A stretch of DNA of 64,000 nt from VXMO01 sp965219405. Lineage in GTDB: Bacteria; Chloroflexota; Dehalococcoidia; UBA6926. Positions within the stretch are counted from its first letter, which is position 1. The number at the start of each line of letters is the position of its first letter. The stretch lies in contig OZ244736.1 in the NCBI GenBank assembly GCA_965219405.1, positions 868,001-932,000 on the forward strand, given 5' to 3'. Below are positions 1-9,884 of the stretch, piece after piece. A program made the position numbers and the translations under genes. The notes under the pieces were generated by a model, which saw only the letters and a list, made by a program, of their open reading frames with translations, was not told the DNA's origin and did not search any database.

Positions 1-623
1 GCTATATCTCGCCGACGTTCAGCCCGGCCAACCCGTTCACGTCGGCTGATTTCACCACGTGGCAGCGGTTCAATCGGGGCGCTCTTGAAGAGAGGCGGGA
101 TGAGGCGCTGTCGCTGATGGAGTCGGCGGGTTACGGGGACGGCTTCGAGATGAGCTACCTGTGCCGCGCCCGTCTCACGGCGCGCTGCGAGTTCCTGCAC
201 AATCAGCTTGCCGGACTTGGCATTGACCTTCAGATACAGCTGGTGGACGAGGCGGAATGGAATCGGGGTCGGGTGAGCCTGGACTATGATTCACAGCCCG
301 GCTCCAACTTCACGTCGCCCATACCGGAGGGTACGGAGGCAGCCTATGGCGTGTACAGCCGTTTCCCCGACGCGTACGCCAAGCATGAGGACGAGCACGT
401 GAGCCTTCTGTACGAGGAACTGCGCGTAACGCGGACGCATCGGCAGCGCGTGGCGGCGTGGCGTGAATTGGAGAGCTACGTGGTGCGGGAGCAGACGTAC
501 GTCGTCCCCATTGCCGGAACGGTGCAGGTTGTGCCGTATCGAACGTATGTGAAGGGCCTGGTTATACCGCCGGAGGACGGCCACACGCACACAGATTTTG
601 CGACGGTGTGGCTGGACAAATAG
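1..623 (+). CDS. ABC transporter substrate-binding protein, family 5 (C-terminal part)
   Basis: The reading frame is open from the first bases of the window, so the N-terminus lies outside; no start can be given. About 206 residues remain. The alternating pattern, with a late segment on self-provided helices (ERRDEALSLMESAGYGDG) and the ending on loop-strand units, matches the C-terminal lobe of SBP_bac_5 proteins (DppA/OppA/NikA type), which capture peptides or nickel chelates outside the membrane. Two permease genes of the matching type lie downstream at 3608-5393, but a restriction-modification pair and a chromate transporter sit between. I infer that they once formed, or still form, one transporter. 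No ATPase gene is visible in the window. Confidence 0.75.
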   Translation, partial: YISPTFSPANPFTSADFTTWQRFNRGALEERRDEALSLMESAGYGDGFEMSYLCRARLTARCEFLHNQLAGLGIDLQIQLVDEAEWNRGRVSLDYDSQPGSNFTSPIPEGTEAAYGVYSRFPDAYAKHEDEHVSLLYEELRVTRTHRQRVAAWRELESYVVREQTYVVPIAGTVQVVPYRTYVKGLVIPPEDGHTHTDFATVWLDK

Positions 624-656
624 ATAAGCAAGTAAGGGGTTGACGAATACGCACAT

Positions 657-1541
657 GTGATCAACGATCCGATCGCCATGCGGGCCTCCTCCTCGACCCT
701 AACCCCTCCTTACGCTGCTATCGATCCGCCCCCGACCTGGGCGTCAACTGACGGTGAGTCAGCCCTGTATTGGGGCGATGCGCTCGATCTGCTCAAGACC
801 ATTCCAAGCGACTCTGTCGACTGTATCTGGACGGACCCGCCGTATCTGCTTTCCAACGACGGAATCACCTGTGTTGGCGGCCGCATGGTCAGCGTCAACA
901 AGGGGGACTGGGACCGTAGCCAGGGCCTCGATGCCGACCACGAATTCAATCTTGCGTGGACGGAAGAAGCGTACCGGGTTCTGAAGCCGACAGGCACGAT
1001 TTGGGTCTCCGGGACGCTGCATGTTTATCCGAGCGTTGGGATGGCGCTGCGGCAGAACGGTTTTCGACTGCTGAACGACATCGTCTGGGAGAAGACGAAC
1101 CCGCCTCCGAACTTGGGCCGACGCACATTTACACATTCCACTGAAGTTGTGCTGTGGGCGAGCAAGGCGGAAAAAGGCAGCAAGCACAAGTACGTTTTCA
1201 ATTACGCCGATATGCGCGCCGAGAACGGCGGCAAACAGATGCAGACCGTGTGGAAGTTCGGCGCGGCGGGACGCCTTGAGAAGCAACACGGCAAGCACCC
1301 GACGCAAAAGCCGCTCGCGCTGATCGACAGGTGCTTGCGGGCCAGCACGAATCCCGGTGACATGGTGCTAGATCCGTTCGCGGGGTCAGGGAGCACCGGT
1401 GTGGCGGCGATGTCGTTAGGCAGGTCGTTCATTGGTATTGAGTCGGTCGAAGAGTACGTGGAGATGGCGGCGCGGCGTCTGGGGGAGGTGGATCTGGATC
1501 AACCGCACGTTCAAATCCAACGGCATGAACCTCTCAGGTAG
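657..1541 (+). CDS. DNA methyltransferase, beta class (DPPY), of a restriction-modification pair
   Basis: Site-specific DNA methyltransferase of about 294 residues. The catalytic motif IV (TDPPYLL, near residue 60) comes first and the SAM-binding motif I (DPFAGSGSTG, near residue 243) near the C-terminus, with HPTQKP just before it. This order (IV, target recognition, I) defines the beta class. DPPY is usual for N6-adenine enzymes, whereas N4-cytosine enzymes usually carry SPPY. The start is GTG at 657; an in-frame ATG at 678 is an alternative. The next gene, three bases downstream, is a restriction endonuclease-like gene, so the pair is probably one operon. The pair sits inside a transporter locus, which suggests acquisition by transfer. 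Confidence 0.88.
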   Translation: MINDPIAMRASSSTLTPPYAAIDPPPTWASTDGESALYWGDALDLLKTIPSDSVDCIWTDPPYLLSNDGITCVGGRMVSVNKGDWDRSQGLDADHEFNLAWTEEAYRVLKPTGTIWVSGTLHVYPSVGMALRQNGFRLLNDIVWEKTNPPPNLGRRTFTHSTEVVLWASKAEKGSKHKYVFNYADMRAENGGKQMQTVWKFGAAGRLEKQHGKHPTQKPLALIDRCLRASTNPGDMVLDPFAGSGSTGVAAMSLGRSFIGIESVEEYVEMAARRLGEVDLDQPHVQIQRHEPLR

Positions 1542-1544
1542 CGG

Positions 1545-2261
1545 ATGATGGAAAAAGAAACAGCTTACGACCGTTTGCAGCGTTTAGTCGGCCAAGATTT
1601 GCGAGTGCTGGCTGAAGAGCACAGTGTTGGGGTCTGGAAACTCAATGGAAAGCTCGACAAGGGCTGGGCAGGCAAAACTATTGAACGATACCTTGGAATA
1701 CCACTCAACTCTTCACGAAGCCCCAATCTGGGTAGCTGGGAACTCAAACTGGCGTCATTGAAGCGTAGGAAAGATGGATCGACAGTCGTTAAGGAGACAA
1801 TGCAAATCACCATGATCGATCCAGTCGAAGTCTTTCAGAACAGCTTCGAAGAAAGCCACTTGTTTAGAAAGCTCCGGAAAATCATCGCTGTAGCCCGAAT
1901 TTGGGAATCGAGTGGCGAACTTCAGTCACTCTGTGAGTTTGTGCATTCTTTTGACCTTGCTGAGACTAACCTGTACACGGATGTCGAGAATGACTACAAC
2001 CTCATCCGTGAAACCATCGCAGAGAAAGGGTTTAGTCATCTGACTGGTTATATGGGCAAATACATTCAACCTCGCACCAAAGGCCCAGGTCATGGCAGTA
2101 CCTCGCGGGCTTTCTACGCCCGAAAGGAATTCGTCGAATACATCATTGGGATGAAGCCAATCCCTCGAAAGCTCTATGCCATTCCTGAGTCGCCGGCACC
2201 TGCTCTGGTCGCTGAGACTCGGACACCGGCCTATTCCTCCAAAGATCGCCGATCCCTGTAG
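1545..2261 (+). CDS. Restriction endonuclease, MvaI/BcnI-like (MutH-related fold)
   Basis: 238 residues. The N-terminal half carries the signature of the MvaI/BcnI and MutH/Sau3AI group: a KGWAGKTIERYLG helix (residues about 39-51) followed by SPNLGSWELKLASLK, in which E-L-K gives the ExK part of the nuclease site, and then a KETMQITMID strand. The gene begins three bases after the methyltransferase stop (ATGATG, either ATG possible), so the two are co-transcribed and form a type II restriction-modification system. The sequence is visibly AT-richer than its neighbours, consistent with recent acquisition. The recognition site cannot be read from sequence. Known MvaI/BcnI partners are often N4-cytosine enzymes, so the DPPY partner is a little unusual. 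Confidence 0.75.
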   Translation: MMEKETAYDRLQRLVGQDLRVLAEEHSVGVWKLNGKLDKGWAGKTIERYLGIPLNSSRSPNLGSWELKLASLKRRKDGSTVVKETMQITMIDPVEVFQNSFEESHLFRKLRKIIAVARIWESSGELQSLCEFVHSFDLAETNLYTDVENDYNLIRETIAEKGFSHLTGYMGKYIQPRTKGPGHGSTSRAFYARKEFVEYIIGMKPIPRKLYAIPESPAPALVAETRTPAYSSKDRRSL

Positions 2262-2299
2262 CTCCCCCTCCCCTCTCCCCAAAGAAAAGATCCCCAAGG

Positions 2300-2319
2300 A
2301 TTCCCGCTTTCGAGGGAAT
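2300..2319. repeat. Imperfect copy of a dispersed hairpin element
   Basis: ATTCCCGC-TTTC-GAGGGAAT forms an 8-bp stem with one mismatch and is followed by GAATGACGG at 2335. A perfect version (ATTCCCGC-TTTC-GCGGGAAT, then GACGGG) is at 39633. Both copies sit just after the stop of an accessory gene. It could act as a terminator for the restriction gene. Confidence 0.6.
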
Positions 2320-2376
2320 ACCAGATTGGGGCCAGAATGACGGTTGGGTGTAGTTTCGCTTACGATTCAGCAAGTC

Positions 2377-3561
2377 ATGACACGGTTCTGGGAGATATTG
2401 TTCGTTGCGGGGCGGTTGGGGCTGACGTCGTTTGGCGGGCCTATCGCGCATATCGGGTATTTCCGCGAGGAATACGTCGTTCGCCGCAAGTGGCTGGATG
2501 AGGGCACGTTCGCGGAGTTGATCGCGCTGTGCCAGTTCCTGCCGGGCCCGGCCAGCAGCCAGCTTGGCATGGCCGTCGGGATCAAGCGCGGGGGGCTGCT
2601 GGGCGGGTTCGCGGCGTGGCTGGGTTTCACGCTGCCCTCAGCGTTGGCGCTGATCCTGTTCGCGTACGGCGTGCAGGAGCTGGGGGCGCAGGAAAGCGCC
2701 GACTGGCTGCACGGGCTCAAGATCGTCGCGGTGGCCGTCGTTGCGTTGGCGCTTTGGGGGATGGGGAGGACGCTGACGCCGGACCGGACGCGCATCACCA
2801 TCGCCGTCGTTGCCGCGGCTGCGTTGCTGCTGTCGGGTGGCATCGCGGCCCAGTTGGTGGTTATTGCGGGCGGGGCAGCGCTTGGCCTGATTGTGCTGCG
2901 CCCGCCGGAGCCGCGAGCGGATGGCGACACGGTATCGGACGGAGGGACGCGTTCGGCGGCGGTGTTACTCATTGCATTTCTCGTCCTGCTGGCCGTGCTT
3001 CCACTGGCAAGCAGGCTGACGGAGAGCCTGGCGCTTGACGTTGTGGACAGCTTCTATCGAACCGGATCCCTCGTCTTTGGAGGCGGTCACGTCGTGTTGC
3101 CGCTCATCGAGGCGGAGGTTGTGCCGCCGGGGTGGGTGACGAGCGACGAATTCCTGGCGGGATACGGCGCTGCGCAGGCGGTTCCGGGGCCGTTGTTCAC
3201 GTTTTCGGCGTATCTCGGCGCGTCGGTGAATGGTTTGACGCCGGCGTGGGGCGGCGGGCTGCTGGCGCTGGCGGCGATCTTCGCGCCGTCGTTCTTGCTT
3301 GTCCCGGGCATCCTGCCGTTCTGGGAGCGGCTACGGGGCGTGGCGCGCGTGCGGCAGGCGCTGATGGGCGTGAACGCCGCAGTGGTGGGGCTGCTATTGG
3401 CGGCGCTCTATGATCCGCTCTGGACCAGCGCCATCGAGACACCGGCGGACTTTGCGGTGGCCGCCGCCGCGTTCGCGCTGCTGGCGTTCTGGAAAGCGCC
3501 GCCGTGGCTGGTTGTCGTGGTGACGGCTATTGCCGGGGCGGCCGTGGTGCAGTTGCTGTAG
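2377..3561 (+). CDS. chrA: Chromate transporter (ChrA family, two-domain)
   Basis: Integral membrane protein of about 394 residues with the internal duplication of the long ChrA family. The N-terminal half carries FGGPIAHIGYFREEYV and CQFLPGPASSQLG; the C-terminal half carries FGGGHVVLPLIEAE and GAAQAVPGPLFTFSAYLG. These paired FGG and PGP motifs are the family hallmark. Family members export chromate, but many homologues have no tested substrate, so chromate is by homology only. I prefer ATG 2377; an in-frame TTG at 2344 would add eleven residues. No clear Shine-Dalgarno is seen. No ChrB regulator is nearby. The gene separates the restriction module from the ABC permeases. Confidence 0.88.
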   Translation: MTRFWEILFVAGRLGLTSFGGPIAHIGYFREEYVVRRKWLDEGTFAELIALCQFLPGPASSQLGMAVGIKRGGLLGGFAAWLGFTLPSALALILFAYGVQELGAQESADWLHGLKIVAVAVVALALWGMGRTLTPDRTRITIAVVAAAALLLSGGIAAQLVVIAGGAALGLIVLRPPEPRADGDTVSDGGTRSAAVLLIAFLVLLAVLPLASRLTESLALDVVDSFYRTGSLVFGGGHVVLPLIEAEVVPPGWVTSDEFLAGYGAAQAVPGPLFTFSAYLGASVNGLTPAWGGGLLALAAIFAPSFLLVPGILPFWERLRGVARVRQALMGVNAAVVGLLLAALYDPLWTSAIETPADFAVAAAAFALLAFWKAPPWLVVVVTAIAGAAVVQLL

Positions 3562-3607
3562 GGCGTATCGCCAACCCGACGCGCCGCCGATGCGTTAGGT
3601 TGTTGTC

Positions 3608-4570
3608 ATGCTCCGATACATTGGGCTGCGGCTTGCGCTTTTTATTCCGACGCTCCTGATTGCGTCGATTGTTATCTTTGCGATTCTGCGCGTACTGCCC
3701 GGGGACGTGGTGGACGTGGTGCTGGGCGGCTCCGGCGAGGTGGCTCATGATCCCCTACAAGTGGAGCGCGTGCGCGAAGAACTGGGGCTGGATGAGCCGC
3801 TGATCGCTCAGTACGGTTCATGGCTGTGGAGCGTGGCGACGGGCGATTTTGGTGGGAGGTCGTTCGTCAACCGGACGCCGATATCGTCGCTCGTGGCACG
3901 GCAGCTTCCGGTGACACTCCAACTGGCGGTCTACACGATGGTCCTGGCGGCGGCGATTGCGATTCCGGTGGGAATCACGGGGGCGGTGCGTCAGGGGCGG
4001 TGGGCGGATTTCCTTGTGCGGCTGTTCGCCATCGGTGGGCAGGCCGTTCCGAGTTTCCTCCTCGCGCTGCTGGCATTGATTGCGCTGGTACTGCTGATTG
4101 GGTGGTCTCCTCCCGTCATCTATGACCACGTCTGGCAAGACCCATTGCGGCATGTTCAGCTGATGCTTTTGCCGGTTGTGATCCTCGCGTGGGGCTATGC
4201 GGCGTACCTGACGCGCATGACGCGGGCGGGAATGCTGGACGTGCTGGGACAGGATTTTATTCGTACGGCGCGGAGCAAGGGCCTGGCGGAGAGAATCGTC
4301 CTTGTGCGCCATGCGCTGCGCAACGCGCTGATTCCGGTGCTAAGCGTGGCGGGGATACAGGTGGGGGCCCTTTTGGGCGGAGCGGTGGTGATGGAGACGA
4401 TCTTCGGGCTGCCCGGGATCGGGCGGGGCATCGTGGATGCCGTTTCGGATCGCGACTATCCCGTTGTGCAGACGTACGCCACGCTGTTCGTGTTCATCAT
4501 GCTAACGGTCAACCTGGTTATCGACGTGCTGTATGCCGTACTTGATCCACGCATCACGTATCGCGACTAG
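3608..4570 (+). CDS. ABC transporter permease, DppB/NikB type
   Basis: 320-residue inner-membrane permease of the dipeptide/oligopeptide/nickel class. It starts with the typical MLRYIGLRLALFIPTLL helix. The ATPase-contact (EAA) loop is near residues 215-235 (DFIRTARSKGLAER), followed by the characteristic LLGGAVVMETIFGLPGIG segment. Its stop lies 38 bases inside the next permease gene, so translation is probably coupled. Together with the DppC-like protein it would form the membrane channel; the partial binding protein at the window start is the likely partner. The missing ATPases must be encoded elsewhere or upstream of the window. Confidence 0.92.
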   Translation: MLRYIGLRLALFIPTLLIASIVIFAILRVLPGDVVDVVLGGSGEVAHDPLQVERVREELGLDEPLIAQYGSWLWSVATGDFGGRSFVNRTPISSLVARQLPVTLQLAVYTMVLAAAIAIPVGITGAVRQGRWADFLVRLFAIGGQAVPSFLLALLALIALVLLIGWSPPVIYDHVWQDPLRHVQLMLLPVVILAWGYAAYLTRMTRAGMLDVLGQDFIRTARSKGLAERIVLVRHALRNALIPVLSVAGIQVGALLGGAVVMETIFGLPGIGRGIVDAVSDRDYPVVQTYATLFVFIMLTVNLVIDVLYAVLDPRITYRD

Positions 4571-5393
4571 ACCGTTGCGGGCGGCAAGGCGCTACCCCGT
4601 TGGCGCTGCCGCGCTCACGGCGCTCATGGCGATGGGCCTGGCGGCTATATTCGCGGAACAGCTTGCGCCCTTCGACCCGCTTGCGCCTGACGAGGCCAAT
4701 ACGTTGCTCGCGCCGTCCGCCGAGCACCTCTTTGGGACGGACCGATTCGGCAGAGACGTGTTCAGTCGCGTGCTGTACGGGGCACGGATTTCACTGATGG
4801 TGGGGTTGGTGTCCGTGCTGGCGGGGACGCTGATCGGCACGACAATTGGAATCATCTCCGCCTACGCGTCAGGGATAGCGGATCTGGTCATCCAACGATT
4901 CATCGACGCACTGATGGCGTTCCCGCACCTGTTGATGGCGTTGCTGCTTGTGGTGGTGCTGGAGCCGTCGCCGGTCAGCGTGATCATCGGCATCGTGGTG
5001 GCGTTTGTGCCGCAGGTGGCACGCATCGCGCGGGCGCAGGCGTTGGCCGTGAAAGCGGAGTCGTACGTGATGGCCGCGAAATCATTGGGGGGGAGTCCTA
5101 CGCGAATCGTCGTGCGGCACATCCTGCCGAACTCCATTACGCCGGTGATTATCCACGCGACGGGGTTCATGGAGGGCGCGGTGCTGACGGAGGCGGCGCT
5201 GAGTTTTTTGGGGCTGGGCGTGCCGCCGCCCGATCCTTCATGGGGCCGGATGCTCAAGGAGGGGTCAGAGGGATTTTTGGAGGCCGCGCCGTGGCTGACG
5301 ATCTTCCCGGGGCTTGCACTGACGGCGCTTGTGTTCTGCGTGGCGCTGATTGGGGACAGCGTCCGAGACGTTTTGGATCCGCGCCAAAGGTGA
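4533..5393 (+). CDS. ABC transporter permease, DppC/NikC type
   Basis: 286-residue permease, second half of the membrane channel with the preceding gene, which it overlaps by 38 bases. Family marks are LAPSAEHLFGTDRFGRDVFSR after the first helix (residues about 60-80), the EAA loop (ESYVMAAKSLGGSPTRI, near 180-195), and the SFLGLGVPPPDPSWG signature close to the end. The substrate is probably a peptide or a metal chelate, by family. Its end overlaps the region before rsmI, which starts 22 bases later. Confidence 0.92.
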   Translation: MPYLIHASRIATRPLRAARRYPVGAAALTALMAMGLAAIFAEQLAPFDPLAPDEANTLLAPSAEHLFGTDRFGRDVFSRVLYGARISLMVGLVSVLAGTLIGTTIGIISAYASGIADLVIQRFIDALMAFPHLLMALLLVVVLEPSPVSVIIGIVVAFVPQVARIARAQALAVKAESYVMAAKSLGGSPTRIVVRHILPNSITPVIIHATGFMEGAVLTEAALSFLGLGVPPPDPSWGRMLKEGSEGFLEAAPWLTIFPGLALTALVFCVALIGDSVRDVLDPRQR

Positions 5394-5415
5394 GCCGCGC
5401 TATGCTTGCTTTGCG

Positions 5416-6102
5416 ATGACGGACTCACACGAATCGGGCGGGACGGTGTACGTGGTGGCGACGCCGATAGGCAACCTGGAGGATATTTCGGCGCGGGCGC
5501 TGCGCGTGCTGGGCGAGGTTGACCTGATTGCGGCGGAGGACACACGAACGACGCGCAAGCTGCTGACGCGTTATGGGTTGCACGTCCCGATGATCAGCCT
5601 GTTTGATGCCAACGTGCGGCGGCGGGTTCCGCAGTTGCTTGCGGAGCTCAATGTGGGCAAGAGCATTGCGCTCGTGAGTGAGGCAGGGACGCCGCTGATC
5701 AGCGATCCGGGCGCGTTGTTGGTTAGGGCGGCAGCGGAGGCGGGGCATACCGTGACGCCGATCCCCGGACCGACGGCCATTGCAGCGCTGCTGAGTGTGG
5801 CGGGGCTGCCGGCGGACAAGTTCACGTTCTTGGGATTCCTGCCACGCAAGGTGGGGCAGCGTCGCCGGATGATAGAGGCCATCTCTGAGCAGGAGTGGCC
5901 GACGGTGCTCTATGAGTCGCCTCACCGCATCATTGTGACACTCGAGGCGCTACGGGAGGCGCTGGGCGACCGCGAGACGGTCATCGGCCGGGAGATGACC
6001 AAGCTGCATGAGGAGATCTTTAGGGGGACATTGTCAGAAGCCATCGACCACTTTCAGAAGCCGCGGGGGGAGTTCACGATTGTGGTGGCGGGGGTGAAGT
6101 AG
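5416..6102 (+). CDS. rsmI: 16S rRNA (cytidine1402-2'-O)-methyltransferase RsmI
   Basis: 228 residues, normal length for a bare RsmI catalytic domain of the tetrapyrrole-methylase fold. It methylates the ribose of C1402 in the 16S rRNA decoding centre. Visible motifs are VYVVATPIGNLEDIS at the N-terminus, AEDTRTTRKLL, LVSEAGTPLISDPG and PIPGPTAIAALLSVAG. The start ATG 5416 places this N-terminus correctly; the open frame extends upstream into the permease gene but has no homology there. A TATGCT hexamer at 5401-5406 lies nine bases before the start, compatible with its own promoter and a very short leader. Confidence 0.95.
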   Translation: MTDSHESGGTVYVVATPIGNLEDISARALRVLGEVDLIAAEDTRTTRKLLTRYGLHVPMISLFDANVRRRVPQLLAELNVGKSIALVSEAGTPLISDPGALLVRAAAEAGHTVTPIPGPTAIAALLSVAGLPADKFTFLGFLPRKVGQRRRMIEAISEQEWPTVLYESPHRIIVTLEALREALGDRETVIGREMTKLHEEIFRGTLSEAIDHFQKPRGEFTIVVAGVK

Positions 6103-6104
6103 AG

Positions 6105-6980
6105 TCAGGCGGCGTCGATGATGTTCTCGCAGCCCTCGAATTGGGGGCTGTAGGGGGCCAGCCGTTTGGCCATGACACGGATGGCCTCGGCGCTGTTGTC
6201 GACCAGGAGGAAACGGCGGCTGTGTTTGGCGGCCGCCTCCCCTGTTGTGCCGCTGCCGGCGAAGAAGTCCAGGACCAAGCCGCCGGGGTTGGAGTGGACC
6301 TTGACGATGCGCTCCAGGATGCCGAGAGGCTTCTGGGTGGCATAGCCGGTCTTCTCCTTACCGCTCGTGGGCACGATGGTGTGCCACCAAACGTCCGTGG
6401 GTGTCTTGCCGCGTGCGGCTTTTTCAGCGCCGACCAGGCCGGGTGCCATGTACGGGATGCGATCCATCTCTTCGTAGTTGAACGTGAAGTTGGACGGGTC
6501 TTTGGCGTACCAGAGGATGTTGTCGTGTTTGGCCGACCAGCGGGATTTCGACCGCGCGCCGTAGTCGTATGCCCACACAATCTCGTTGATGAACGACTCA
6601 CGTCCGAATATTTCGTCGAGCAGCACCTTGCAGTAGTGGACCTCACGGTAGTCGACGTGGAGGAAGAATGAGCCGTGAGGTTTTAGCACGCGATGTGCTT
6701 CGATTAGTCGCGGCTCAAGGAATGCAAGGTAGTCACCAAAGCTGTCATCGTATTCGGAACTGCCGATGCGCTCTGTACGGTAGCGCTGGCCCTGGAACCC
6801 GATACGATCTCCGGATTTTTCGTCACGCACGGTACGGATGGACTCTCGCGACTGTGTTTTTCCCGTATTGAAGGGCGGATCGATGTAGATGAGATCAACG
6901 ACGCCGTCCGGCATGGAGCGCAGGTATTCGAGGTTGTCCGCGTAGACGACGGTATGGGGATTCGTGGCGTTGGGTTCCAT
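6105..6980 (-). CDS. Orphan DNA methyltransferase, beta class (DPPF)
   Basis: About 291 residues. The catalytic motif IDPPFNTGKTQ is near residue 35 and the SAM motif LDFFAGSGTTGEAA near residue 245, so this is another beta-class enzyme, probably methylating adenine N6. The closest memory match is to site-specific methyltransferases of the type found in type II and type III systems. No nuclease or helicase gene is next to it, so it is either an orphan (regulatory or epigenetic) or protects against a nuclease encoded elsewhere. ATG 6980 is chosen because TACACT lies exactly six bases upstream on its strand, giving a leaderless transcript. Its stop is two bases from the end of rsmI (convergent). 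Confidence 0.9.
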   Translation of the reverse strand: MEPNATNPHTVVYADNLEYLRSMPDGVVDLIYIDPPFNTGKTQSRESIRTVRDEKSGDRIGFQGQRYRTERIGSSEYDDSFGDYLAFLEPRLIEAHRVLKPHGSFFLHVDYREVHYCKVLLDEIFGRESFINEIVWAYDYGARSKSRWSAKHDNILWYAKDPSNFTFNYEEMDRIPYMAPGLVGAEKAARGKTPTDVWWHTIVPTSGKEKTGYATQKPLGILERIVKVHSNPGGLVLDFFAGSGTTGEAAAKHSRRFLLVDNSAEAIRVMAKRLAPYSPQFEGCENIIDAA

Positions 6981-7019
6981 GGGGTGAGTGTACCGCGAGC
7001 TGTGGCGTTGGGGGGCGGG

Positions 7020-7076
7020 GTTCACCCTTCGACAAGCTCAGGGTGAACGGGTGGGGTGCAGCTCAGGGTGAACGGG
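7020..7076. repeat. Inverted plus direct repeat between convergent/tandem genes
   Basis: GTTCACCCT (7020-7028) and AGGGTGAAC (7040-7048) form a 9-bp inverted repeat. The 16-mer GCTCAGGGTGAACGGG occurs at 7036-7051 and again exactly at 7061-7076. A shorter piece, GCTCAGGGTGA, reappears at about 31720. This looks like a small mobile or REP-like intergenic element. Confidence 0.6.
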
Positions 7077-7096
7077 AGGACGGGGAATGTGGGCTT

Positions 7097-8113
7097 CTAC
7101 GAGTGGCGTTGGACGACGAAGTCGATGATGTCCATGAGGGATTGGAGGGCAGGGTTGGCGGGGCGGTTGATCTTGCTTAGAGCTTCGCGGGAGCGGTCTG
7201 CGAGACGGTTAGCGACGGCGTAGGAGTTCTCAACGGCGTCTGAGTCGCGGATGAGATTGAGCGCCTTCTCGACGCACTGCTCCTTGTCCTGCTCCGTCAT
7301 GGTTGCACGCTCGTCCCGCAGGCGGGCGAACGGGCCTGTCTCGTTCAGTTCGGGGTGGTCGCCGAGATAGAGCAGGGCGGGCAGGGTCAGGATGCCGCCG
7401 CGAAGATCCGAGCCGATGGGCTTGCCGACCTCAGAGGCGTCGCCCTGCAGGTCGAGAATATCGTCCACGACCTGAAACGCGGTGCCGAGGGTCATGCCGT
7501 ATTCAGTGACGGCGTCGATTTCGGTCTCCGTCGCGCCTCCGAGCACTGCACCTGAGACGGCAGCCGTTGTGAAGAGTGATGCCGTCTTGCGCTCCACACG
7601 CGCCCAATACTCCTCCAGTCCGCCCGTCCAGTCGAATGCCTGCTGGATCTCACGGAGTTCGCCGTCGGCAAGAAGCCGCAGCGTGCGGGAGAAGAGGGTG
7701 ATAACGCGCACGTTGTTGGTGGCGCAGACCATCTCGGCGGAACTGGCAAATAGATAGTCACCCAAAAGAAGCGCAACGGCGTCTCCATGACGGGCGTTGA
7801 TGGTTGCGACACCGCGGCGCATCGGCGCCTTATCGACCGAATCATCATGGACAAGGGAGGCGGTGTGGAGGAGTTCAACGGCGATGGCCATGGAGATATG
7901 CACGTCCGGATCAAAGTCGAAGAGATGTCCGGCGAGAAGGGTCACTGCGGGACGGGCGCGCTTGCCGGGGGTGGCGAGAATATAGCGAAGCAGCTCATCA
8001 AGCCAGGGGAAATCATCCTCGCCGATGGTGCGAAGGCGGCGTTCCACCTCTGCCATGTCCGGTTCGATGATTTCTAGAAAGGATGGGAGCTTGGTCGTTG
8101 TCGTGTCAGTCAA
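7097..8113 (-). CDS. Polyprenyl diphosphate synthase (long chain, trans)
   Basis: 338-residue IPP synthase that extends allylic diphosphates for quinone side chains or carrier lipids. Both aspartate-rich motifs are present: HDDSVD (near residue 91) and DDILD (near 217), and the substrate-binding GKRARP lies near residue 50. The residue five positions before the first motif is small (HTASLVHDD), which in this family permits long products (C35-C50) rather than C15. It follows metG on the same strand by 30 bases, so the two are probably co-transcribed. Heptaprenyl or octaprenyl/decaprenyl synthase cannot be told apart here. Confidence 0.93.
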   Translation of the reverse strand: MTDTTTTKLPSFLEIIEPDMAEVERRLRTIGEDDFPWLDELLRYILATPGKRARPAVTLLAGHLFDFDPDVHISMAIAVELLHTASLVHDDSVDKAPMRRGVATINARHGDAVALLLGDYLFASSAEMVCATNNVRVITLFSRTLRLLADGELREIQQAFDWTGGLEEYWARVERKTASLFTTAAVSGAVLGGATETEIDAVTEYGMTLGTAFQVVDDILDLQGDASEVGKPIGSDLRGGILTLPALLYLGDHPELNETGPFARLRDERATMTEQDKEQCVEKALNLIRDSDAVENSYAVANRLADRSREALSKINRPANPALQSLMDIIDFVVQRHS

Positions 8114-8143
8114 TGTCAGTTCGCAGGCCGTAAGCGCGCCTGT

Positions 8144-9835
<1,692 letters not shown>

Positions 9836-9884
9836 AAGGGTTCGCCTACTATTCTAGCGGTCGCAGAATGATTGCGTAGACGCC

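Noticed and set aside
759..1307. Long open frame on the minus strand across the methyltransferase
   Set aside because: It is a high-GC shadow; the plus-strand frame has full methyltransferase motifs and this one has none.
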